DNA from: Planctomycetota bacterium
GTDB taxonomy: Bacteria > Planctomycetota > Phycisphaerae > UBA1845
Assembly: GCA_022567365.1 (NCBI GenBank)
Contig: JADFHG010000300.1
Location: forward strand, 1 to 5,106
Direction of reading: 5' to 3'
DNA length: 5,106 nt
Part shown: positions 1 through 4,782 of the stretch, piece by piece
Position numbering within the stretch: position 1 is the first letter of the stretch
Layout: every line of letters begins with the position of its first letter
Translations under genes and position numbers: made by a program
Notes under the pieces: model-generated
Database searches by the model: none
The model's input: only the letters and a program-made list of their open reading frames with translations
Told to the model about the DNA's origin: nothing

Positions 1-13
1 GGGCAACGGGCAT
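1..13 (-). CDS. 5' end of a divergent gene (first four codons only)
   Basis: Read on the minus strand, an ATG lies at 13-11 followed by codons for P-V-A before the window edge. A GGAGG ribosome-binding site (complement of 21-25) sits 7 nt upstream of this ATG, which is ideal spacing. An upstream in-register-looking ATG (complement of 26-28) has no comparable site. If real, this gene is divergent from hisS and shares the long upstream region with it. Only four residues are visible, so no function can be suggested. The call rests on the ribosome site plus ATG alone. Confidence 0.45.
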
Positions 14-91
14 GATGGAACCTCCATGTTCTCATTGCTGCCATTCCTATTCCATCTATCAGTCATCGGCACAGCCTCGCCGGAGCGCCAG

Positions 92-106
92 AATAGTCGT
101 ACTATT
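92..106. promoter_or_regulatory. AT-rich dyad, possible operator
   Basis: AATAGT-CGT-ACTATT is a perfect inverted repeat with 6-bp arms and a 3-bp centre, in the most AT-rich part of an otherwise GC-rich region between two divergent genes. The right half overlaps TACTAT, which loosely resembles a -10 element. A dimeric regulator site is possible. No regulator family can be assigned from this sequence. Confidence 0.3.
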
Positions 107-236
107 TATGAAACGCGGTACTAGGTAAATACGAAGTGTCCGATTGCATTCCGTGCGATATGACTTCCGACGACCCCGGCCGTTCGACACCCGACATCGC
201 CATCGGTATAGTCTTGCCGAGCGAAGCGTTGGTGCG

Positions 237-260
237 TCGACCGGTTCTTGGGTCGGTCGA
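237..260 (+). other. Strong stem-loop in the hisS upstream region
   Basis: TCGACCGGTT (237-246) pairs with GGTCGGTCGA (251-260) around the tetraloop CTTG. Seven Watson-Crick pairs are followed by three G-T wobbles. A second short hairpin follows (GGGCA 267-271 with TGCCC 281-285), then a T8 run at 304-311 preceded by only a weak 4-bp GC stem (285-288 with 299-302). On a transcript starting upstream this could be a structured leader, an attenuator or the 3' end of a small RNA. Nothing matches a class I recognise; a T-box is not supported. Confidence 0.35.
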
Positions 261-333
261 ATACGCGGGCATCGGTGTTGTGCCCCGCTCGCTACGACGC
301 GGCTTTTTTTTGGGCGTAGTGCCTTGCGGCCCG

Positions 334-339
334 TTGACA
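334..339 (+). promoter_or_regulatory. Isolated TTGACA, candidate -35 element
   Basis: A perfect sigma-70-type -35 hexamer lies 182 bp before the hisS start codon and 17 bp before the REP-like inverted repeat. The matching -10 position (357-362, GTAGCG) is a poor fit to TATAAT, so this is only a weak promoter candidate. If active, the transcript would begin inside the repeat. Confidence 0.2.
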
Positions 340-356
340 AGGTTCCCTCCGAGAAA

Positions 357-436
357 GTAGCGTCCGCCCCTCGTGGCGACCGTTGGACGACGATAGCGAT
401 ATCCAAACCCCGTCCGCCACGGGGGGCAGACGCTAC
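357..436. repeat. REPIN-type inverted pair of REP-like elements
   Basis: Two about 25-nt REP-like units face each other. The left unit (357-381) begins GTAGCGTCCGCCCC and the right unit (412-436) is its inverse, ending GACGCTAC. Over 22 aligned positions (357-378 with 415-436) there are 20 Watson-Crick pairs, one G-T and one mismatch. Each unit also folds alone as a foot GTAG, a short GC stem and a 6-nt loop, the layout of REP sequences mobilised by RAYT tyrosine transposases (established for other bacteria). The central 30 nt contain TTGGA/TCCAA (383-387, 402-406), extending the cruciform. A third copy lies at 4101-4126. The pair sits in the hisS leader, 85 bp before the start codon. Confidence 0.7.
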
Positions 437-520
437 GTGCTTTTTCAACAGGCTGCCGGCCCGCGACTTTTTCAGGATGACTCTTCTCCCCAGACGGGCG
501 GATGTACGGAAACCACTTTG

Positions 521-2002
521 ATGAGCGATAAGGTCCGACCGCGAATTCTCAAGGGCATGCGAGACTTGCCCCCCGAGCAGATGCGCGCGCGCCGGGAAAT
601 GATCGACAAGATCCGAATCGTTTATGAACGCTACGGGTTCGCCCCGCTCGAGACCCCGACGCTCGAATACGTCGACGCGCTGGGCAAGTTCCTGCCCGAA
701 GCCGATCAGCCCGACGGCGGCATCTTCGCCTTTCGCGACGAGGACCGCGAGTGGATCGCCCTGCGCTATGATTTGACCGCGCCGCTCTCGCGCTACTTCG
801 CGATGAACAAGGCGACCTTGCCCAGACCCTATCGGCGTTATCAGGTCGGTCCCGTGTTTCGCATGGAAAAGCCCGGTCCCGGACGGTACCGCGAGTTCTA
901 TCAGTTCGATTTCGACTCGGTCGGCACGAGTTCGATGCTCGCCGACGCCGAGGCGTGCATGGTCATGTGCGACGCGCTCGAAGCACTCGGCATCGAAGCG
1001 GGCGAATACATGGTCCGCGTGAACAATCGGAAAGTGCTCAACGGCGTGCTCGAACGAGTGGCCGGCGGCGACACGCTCCCACCCGAAGTCACCCATCAGG
1101 TGCTCCGTTCGATCGACAAGCTCGATCGTTTGGGTATCGAAGGCGTTGCGGCGCTGCTCGGTCCCGGTCGAAAGGACGAATCGGGCGACGTCATGAAGGG
1201 GGTCGGGCTGTCCGTGGATCAGATCAAGATCGTGGTCGGATATCTCACCGCCGAGTCCGCGACGCGAATGAACGTCTGCGACGAGCTGGAGTCGCTGATC
1301 GGCGAAAGCGCAATCGGGCGTGAGGGCATTGCTGAGCTGCGAGAGATCGACACCGCGCTGACGGCCGGCGGTTTTGGCGAAGACCGAGTGGTTTTTGACC
1401 CGACCGTCGTTCGGGGTCTGGCGTATTACACGGGTCCGGTTTTCGAGGCCGATTTGACGGTCGAGATTGTCGATGGCTCGGGTAGGCCCCGACAGTTCGG
1501 CAGCGTCTTCGGCGGCGGGCGCTACGACGACCTGATTGCGCGGTTCACCGGCGAAAAGGTTCCCGCGACCGGGGCATCGTTGGGCGTCGATCGGCTGTTG
1601 GCCGCGCTCATCGAGCTCGGCAAGATCGACGCCGAACCCGCAACGGCCAAGGTGCTCGTCACCCGGCTCGACAAGAACCTGACCGCGGAATACCAAAAGA
1701 TCGCGGGCGAACTCCGATCGGCCGGCATCAACACCGAGCTTTACGTCGGCAAACAGGGCATCGGCAAGCAGTTCAAATATGCCAGCGCGACCGGCAAGAC
1801 GGTCTGCGTCGTCTTGGGGGAAGACGAGATGGGCAAGGGCGAGGTCTCGATCAAGGATCTGCGCCTCGGGGACGAATTATCAAAGGAAATCGGTGCCGAT
1901 CGGAAGAAGTGGCTCGAAGAGCAACCGGCGCAGTTGTCGGTGCCACGCTTAGGCATTGCGGAGTCCGTTCGGGAGGTTCTGGCCCGCTACTCGTCGAATT
2001 GA
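521..2002 (+). CDS. hisS: Histidyl-tRNA synthetase
   Basis: Class II aminoacyl-tRNA synthetase of 493 residues that charges tRNA-His with histidine in the cytoplasm. Visible in order: motif 1 region (about 32-50); LRYDLTAPLSRY (81-92); motif 2 (about 104-131) with Arg114 and the GPGRYREFYQFD stretch; the histidine-binding RGLAYYTG signature (298-305) with Arg298; GGGRYD (331-336); motif 3 GASLGVDRL (351-359) with Arg358; then a C-terminal anticodon-binding domain (about 375-462). The complete catalytic signatures argue against the HisZ paralogue. The wording of motif 2 and of RGLAYYTGPVFEADL resembles alphaproteobacterial and eukaryote-like HisRS rather than the E. coli type. I chose ATG 521 because family homology starts there. 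An in-frame TTG at 383 would add 46 unrelated residues encoded by the repeat. The ribosome site is weak (GGAA at 508-511). The ammonia-lyase gene follows 24 nt downstream. Confidence 0.97.
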   Translation: MSDKVRPRILKGMRDLPPEQMRARREMIDKIRIVYERYGFAPLETPTLEYVDALGKFLPEADQPDGGIFAFRDEDREWIALRYDLTAPLSRYFAMNKATLPRPYRRYQVGPVFRMEKPGPGRYREFYQFDFDSVGTSSMLADAEACMVMCDALEALGIEAGEYMVRVNNRKVLNGVLERVAGGDTLPPEVTHQVLRSIDKLDRLGIEGVAALLGPGRKDESGDVMKGVGLSVDQIKIVVGYLTAESATRMNVCDELESLIGESAIGREGIAELREIDTALTAGGFGEDRVVFDPTVVRGLAYYTGPVFEADLTVEIVDGSGRPRQFGSVFGGGRYDDLIARFTGEKVPATGASLGVDRLLAALIELGKIDAEPATAKVLVTRLDKNLTAEYQKIAGELRSAGINTELYVGKQGIGKQFKYASATGKTVCVVLGEDEMGKGEVSIKDLRLGDELSKEIGADRKKWLEEQPAQLSVPRLGIAESVREVLARYSSN

Positions 2003-2013
2003 ATCACCGCGTC

Positions 2014-2017
2014 GGAG
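2014..2017 (+). promoter_or_regulatory. Ribosome-binding site supporting the lyase GTG start
   Basis: GGAG lies 9 nt before GTG 2027 in the 24-nt gap after the hisS stop. It supports the GTG start, independent initiation and co-transcription with hisS. There is no room for a normal promoter in the gap itself. Confidence 0.6.
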
Positions 2018-2026
2018 TCCATCGTC

Positions 2027-3892
2027 GTGAGTTCACCGCAAGATCCCCCACAGCGTCCGTTCCTTGGCCACCTTGCCGACGCGGCGAAACCGATCACCGT
2101 AGCACCCGGCGTGGATCTTTCGATTCACGACGTCGTCGCGGTGGCGCGGGGCGACGGTACAGGGCAGTACGCGAACGTCGTACTCGGTGGGGACTGGAAA
2201 GACCGATGCAGCGCCAGCGCGGATTACGTCCAACGGGCCGTGAACGAAACGATGGGCAAGTCGCCGGAGGCGCTGGCCGAGTTGACGCGGCAACGCGGGG
2301 GCGCGGGGTTCGATGGTGATACGGAGGCCCTTGCCGCGCGCGCTCTGATCTATGGCGTCACCACCGGCTTCGGTCATTTCAAGAATACCCCGCTCGATTC
2401 GATCGAAGCGGCGGCGCGAATCCAGCACAACATCCTCCGCAGTCACGCGACCGGCGTCGGTCCGCCGCTGCCGACGGAGGTCGTGCGCGCGATGATGCTC
2501 CTTCGAGTGCGCACGTTTGTCGAAGGACACTCCGGGATCACTCCGACGATCGTCGAATTACTCGTAAGCCTGATCAACAAGAAGGTCCATCCCTGGGTTC
2601 CGGCGCAGGGTTCCGTCGGCGCATCGGGCGACCTCTGCCCGCTCTCGCACCTTGCTTTGCCGCTGGTGGGCGAAGGGCTTGCCTGGCTGGATGATCCGTG
2701 CGCATCGCCCGGTTACGAATATTCGCCCGATCCGACCGGAACGGGAAGCGGCGATTGGGACACGCGAATCGATCGTCGCCCGCCGCCGCGCCCGGCGCGT
2801 GATGTGCTGAAAGAAGCCGGGTTGGAATCGAGCATCATCGAAACGCTCAATCCGAAGGACGGGCTCGCGCTGAGCAACGGTACTTCGACCACGACCGCAC
2901 TGGCTGTGTTGGCCGTCTATGACGCGGCCATCCTATACGGTACGGCCAACCTCGCGGCGTCGATGACGCTGCAAGGGCTGCTGGGGGCGACGCGGGCGTT
3001 TGATCCCAAGGTTCATGCCGTGCGCAGGCACGACGGCCAGCGCAAGGCGGCCGAACAGATCCTCGGTTTTGCCGCCGAGAGCAAACTCGTCAACCGATCG
3101 AACGAAGTTCAGGACGCCTATTCGCTGCGCTGCGCCCCGGCCGTCCATGGCGCATCCCATCACGCGATCGAGCATGCGTGGGGCGTCATCGAGCAGGAGA
3201 TCAACGCAGTCACCGACAACCCACTCTTCTTTGACGCCGATGAGAGTGGAAAACCCTGCGACGACTATGCGACTTGCATTTGGGACGCCTACGCTGCGGG
3301 AAATTTTCATGCACAACCGATCGGCCTTGTCGCGGACTACCTCAAGATCGCCGTGGCCGAGTTGGCGTCCATCAGTGAGCGTAGAACGCAGTACCTGCTC
3401 GATGAGCACCACAGCCGCGGTTTGCCCGCCAACCTCTGGCCCGATCCCGCCACCGCCGGGGTCAACTCCGGTCTGATGATCGCCCAATACGCGGCCGCGA
3501 GTCTCGTTTCCGAAAACAAGATCCTCGCCCACCCCGCCAGCGTGGATTCGATTCCGACGTCGTCAAACGCCGAGGACCACGTCTCGATGGCCACCATCGC
3601 CGCGAGGCACGCACGGGAGGTCGTCGCGAACGTGCGCAATGTCCTGGCGATCGAAATACTATGTGCGACGCAGGCGCTGGACCTTCGCCTGACGGCGCTT
3701 TGCGACGATGACGCATCGGCCCTGAGCCCGGCAGCGCGGGCGGTCCGGGAATCGATCCGAACGGCGGATGGGTCGTTGCCCGCCGCCCTGCATCTCGAGG
3801 GGCACGACCGCGAGGTCTGGCCCGATATTGCGAGCATCAATGCACGCATCGCCTCCGGGGAATTGTTGCTTCGCGCAATCAACGCCCGGTAA
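2027..3892 (+). CDS. hutH: MIO-type aromatic amino acid ammonia-lyase, probably histidine ammonia-lyase
   Basis: Cytoplasmic homotetrameric lyase family that, for histidine, gives urocanate and ammonia. Visible: catalytic Tyr109 in YGVTTGFG (109-116); Ser139-His140 at the substrate-selectivity position; the Ala199-Ser200-Gly201 triad inside GSVGASGDL, which cyclises to the MIO electrophile; Asn284 in LSNGT; QDAYSLR (362-368) with Tyr365 and Arg368; GNFH (425-428); SERR (450-453); Glu496 in SENKILAHPASVDSIPTS; EDHVSM (516-521). Ser-His and Glu496 with the LAHPASVDS block favour histidine, although tyrosine aminomutases such as SgcC4 also carry Ser-His. At 621 residues it is about 110 longer than classical HutH (about 510): roughly 56 extra residues before the catalytic Tyr, about 27 at 222-258 and about 13 at 401-424. 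The usual Gln before EDHVSM is Ala515. GTG 2027 has GGAG 9 nt upstream. It lies just downstream of hisS. No hutU, hutI or hutG is visible. Confidence 0.9.
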   Translation: MSSPQDPPQRPFLGHLADAAKPITVAPGVDLSIHDVVAVARGDGTGQYANVVLGGDWKDRCSASADYVQRAVNETMGKSPEALAELTRQRGGAGFDGDTEALAARALIYGVTTGFGHFKNTPLDSIEAAARIQHNILRSHATGVGPPLPTEVVRAMMLLRVRTFVEGHSGITPTIVELLVSLINKKVHPWVPAQGSVGASGDLCPLSHLALPLVGEGLAWLDDPCASPGYEYSPDPTGTGSGDWDTRIDRRPPPRPARDVLKEAGLESSIIETLNPKDGLALSNGTSTTTALAVLAVYDAAILYGTANLAASMTLQGLLGATRAFDPKVHAVRRHDGQRKAAEQILGFAAESKLVNRSNEVQDAYSLRCAPAVHGASHHAIEHAWGVIEQEINAVTDNPLFFDADESGKPCDDYATCIWDAYAAGNFHAQPIGLVADYLKIAVAELASISERRTQYLLDEHHSRGLPANLWPDPATAGVNSGLMIAQYAAASLVSENKILAHPASVDSIPTSSNAEDHVSMATIAARHAREVVANVRNVLAIEILCATQALDLRLTALCDDDASALSPAARAVRESIRTADGSLPAALHLEGHDREVWPDIASINARIASGELLLRAINAR

Positions 3893-3932
3893 GGGTGAGT
3901 CGCGGGAATAGCGTGCAACGCTCGGCGCCGAC

Positions 3933-3970
3933 CCGCCTCGGCCCCCGCCTCTATCACCCGCCTCCGCCTC
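3933..3970. repeat. CCGCCTC heptamer cluster
   Basis: Four copies of CCGCCTC occur at 3933, 3945, 3958 and 3964 within 38 bp, in a pyrimidine-rich strand just after the lyase stop codon. A short direct-repeat or low-complexity tract of unknown role. A C-rich, G-poor stretch of transcript at a gene end would suit Rho loading, but this is inference. Confidence 0.5.
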
Positions 3971-4100
3971 GTTCATCCGCCCACACGTCGCGATATCGTA
4001 CGTTCCCCTGACGGCGCTTGAAGATCCCCGGGCAAGGGGTTCCCGAGCAATTGCGGTCTTTGTGAAGCGACGGCGCAATCGAGAATCCGCCTTTGTTCAA

Positions 4101-4126
4101 CGGCCGCCACAGGGGGCGGCCGCTAC
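4101..4126 (-). repeat. Single REP-like element, third copy
   Basis: On the minus strand it starts with GTAG, and CGGCCGCC/GGCGGCCG forms a perfect 8-bp stem (4101-4108 with 4115-4122) around a 6-nt loop. It shares the pattern GTAGCGNCNGCCCC-N2-GTGGCG with the two units at 357-436, so all three are one family. This copy has the best stem and no inverted partner nearby. It lies about 150 bp upstream of the globin start. Confidence 0.65.
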
Positions 4127-4174
4127 GGCGGGCGGCCACGACTCCTTCAACGGACTCTTGGTAGTAGATTCAAG

Positions 4175-4215
4175 TGATCGGTCGTTCCGTCAACGAGGAA
4201 CCAATCCGCCGATCA
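4175..4215 (+). promoter_or_regulatory. Nested inverted repeat upstream of glbN
   Basis: Outer arms TGATCGG (4175-4181) and CCGATCA (4209-4215) enclose inner arms GTTCC (4184-4188) and GGAAC (4197-4201) with an 8-nt loop. This could be a leader hairpin or an operator for the globin gene. The internal loop is asymmetric, so function is uncertain. Confidence 0.3.
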
Positions 4216-4234
4216 CACGACGCAGCGACCCGAT

Positions 4235-4246
4235 GCACGTACGTGC
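4235..4246. promoter_or_regulatory. Perfect 12-bp palindrome near glbN start
   Basis: GCACGTACGTGC is its own reverse complement and ends 28 nt before the globin GTG codon. A dimeric repressor site is possible. One such palindrome is expected by chance in about 4 kb, so only its placement makes it worth noting. Confidence 0.25.
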
Positions 4247-4263
4247 GGGTCCAAACGAAATGG

Positions 4264-4267
4264 GGAG
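4264..4267 (+). promoter_or_regulatory. Ribosome-binding site deciding the glbN start
   Basis: GGAG (within GGGGAG) is 7 nt before GTG 4275. The in-frame ATG at 4260 overlaps this region and has no purine-rich site of its own, so GTG 4275 is preferred. Confidence 0.65.
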
Positions 4268-4274
4268 ACGCAAC

Positions 4275-4643
4275 GTGTCAACAGCCACGATTACGCTTTA
4301 TGACCAAATCGGCGGCCGAACCGCGATCCAGACGGTTGTCGAGGAGTTCTACAATAGAGTCCTGGGCGATCCAAAGCTCAAGGACTTCTTCAACAACACG
4401 GACATGGACAAGCAACGGCAGCACCAGGTCAATTTCCTGTCGATGGCACTCGGTGGGCCGAACCAGTATACAGGTCGAACCATGCAGTCGGCCCACTCCG
4501 ATCTGGGCATCACCAATAGCGACTTCGACGCCGTCGCCGGTCACCTCGTCGCCGCCCTCGAATGGGCGGGCGTCGAAAAGGAGGCGATCAGCGCGGTGGT
4601 CGATGCGGTAGTTCCGCTCAAGGCACATATCGTCACGGCGTAG
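4275..4643 (+). CDS. glbN: Group I truncated haemoglobin (TrHbN/GlbN family)
   Basis: A 122-residue haem protein, the normal length for a 2-on-2 group I globin; the family binds O2 and NO, often for NO dioxygenation or redox defence. Aligning by eye with Mycobacterium tuberculosis TrHbN gives the proximal haem ligand His74 (F8) in MQSAH; Tyr26 (B10) in EFY; Phe39 (CD1) in DFF; Gln47 (E7) and Gln51 (E11); and the family blocks YDQIGG (9-14) and ALGGPNQYTGR (58-68). His50 falls at E10, where Synechocystis GlbN has its sixth-coordinate haem ligand His46. His118 near the C-terminus is one position off the His that Synechocystis GlbN uses for covalent haem attachment, in an ungapped alignment. No signal peptide or membrane segment is seen, so it is cytoplasmic. 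The long upstream open frame to 4062 translates the REP element and is not coding. It appears to be a single-gene unit, convergent with the gene on the right. Confidence 0.95.
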   Translation: MSTATITLYDQIGGRTAIQTVVEEFYNRVLGDPKLKDFFNNTDMDKQRQHQVNFLSMALGGPNQYTGRTMQSAHSDLGITNSDFDAVAGHLVAALEWAGVEKEAISAVVDAVVPLKAHIVTA

Positions 4644-4682
4644 CTCGTTAGAGCAAGCGGTCCGATTAGAAGCGGCGATCAG

Positions 4683-4716
4683 CGGACGAACGCGCCGAGT
4701 CGGTGTGTTCGTTCCG
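4683..4716. other. Stem-loop in the convergent spacer
   Basis: CGGACGAACGCGCC (4683-4696) pairs with GGTGTGTTCGTTCCG (4702-4716) around the loop GAGTC. There are about 14 pairs, including two G-T wobbles and one bulged T at 4713. Its last two bases overlap the next hairpin (4715-4762), so the two stems compete slightly. Confidence 0.5.
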
Positions 4717-4762
4717 GCTGATGGCTGATGGCTGACAGCTTTCAGCTTTCAGCTATCAGCCG
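4715..4762. terminator. Heptamer-repeat hairpin, likely bidirectional terminator or repeat element
   Basis: The left arm is three tandem heptamers of the form GCTGAYR and the right arm holds their inverse forms (TTTCAGC twice, TATCAGC). Positions 4715-4735 pair with 4742-4762: 18 Watson-Crick pairs, two G-T wobbles and one T-T mismatch around a 6-nt loop. It lies between the convergent globin and minus-strand genes, where a two-way terminator would be expected. There is no adjacent T-run, so classical intrinsic termination is uncertain. Confidence 0.5.
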
Positions 4763-4782
4763 AGGCGCGTGCGCGTAGCGCT

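Larger units (their letters stand above)
26..520. other. Long non-coding region upstream of hisS
   Basis: About 495 bp without a believable gene. Small open frames here (for example 136-360 and 144-521 on the plus strand) lack ribosome sites, read through the REP-like repeats and have low-complexity Arg/Pro/Ser-rich translations. The region holds an AT-rich dyad (92-106), a strong stem-loop (237-260), a short hairpin (267-285), a T8 tract (304-311), an isolated TTGACA (334-339) and an 80-bp inverted repeat pair (357-436). An 8-nt direct repeat CTTTTTCA occurs at 440-447 and 467-474. It probably contains the promoters for hisS and for the divergent gene, but I could not pair a convincing -35 with a -10. 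Confidence 0.6.
3893..4274. other. Non-coding region between the lyase and globin genes
   Basis: A 382-bp region with no convincing gene. A 61-codon minus-strand frame (3954-4139) begins inside the REP-like hairpin and has no ribosome site I can defend. The contents are a CCGCCTC-rich tract (3933-3970), a CGATATCG palindrome (3991-3998) bracketed by ACGT (3985-3988 and 4000-4003), a REP-like element (4101-4126), a nested inverted repeat (4175-4215) and a 12-bp palindrome (4235-4246). An 8-nt direct repeat TTCAACGG is at 4096-4103 and 4146-4153. No strong intrinsic terminator with a T-run follows the lyase gene. The globin promoter is presumably here, but no clear -35/-10 pair was found. Confidence 0.6.

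Noticed and set aside
357..436. CRISPR array or tRNA in the repeat region
   Set aside because: There are only two units, inverted rather than direct, with no regular spacers; no cloverleaf or T-loop signature is present.
383..520. N-terminal extension of HisRS from TTG 383
   Set aside because: The added 46 residues are encoded by the inverted repeat and do not resemble any HisRS; family homology begins just after ATG 521.
136..521. Small plus-strand frames (136-360 and 144-521) before hisS
   Set aside because: They have no ribosome site, overlap each other, end in or pass through repeats and encode low-complexity Arg/Pro-rich peptides.
59..1696. 545-codon open frame on the minus strand
   Set aside because: It runs antisense to hisS, whose protein shows every class II motif. 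Long opposite-strand frames are common in GC-rich genes, and this one also reads through the REP-like repeats and has no plausible ribosome site.
1909..2319. Plus-strand frame overlapping the hisS end and the lyase start
   Set aside because: It is a shadow of two well-supported genes, with an Arg-rich translation and no homology.
2933..4078. Several minus-strand frames opposite the lyase
   Set aside because: All lie opposite conserved catalytic parts of the lyase or run past its stop into repeat sequence; none has a recognisable product.
3954..4139. 61-codon minus-strand frame in the intergenic region
   Set aside because: It starts inside the REP-like hairpin, lacks a ribosome site and ends in Gly codons from the CCGCCTC tract. 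I cannot tell it from chance.
4062..4274. N-terminal extension of the globin to 4062
   Set aside because: It would add 71 residues encoded partly by the REP-like element; group I globins are about 115-125 residues and GTG 4275 has a well-placed GGAG.
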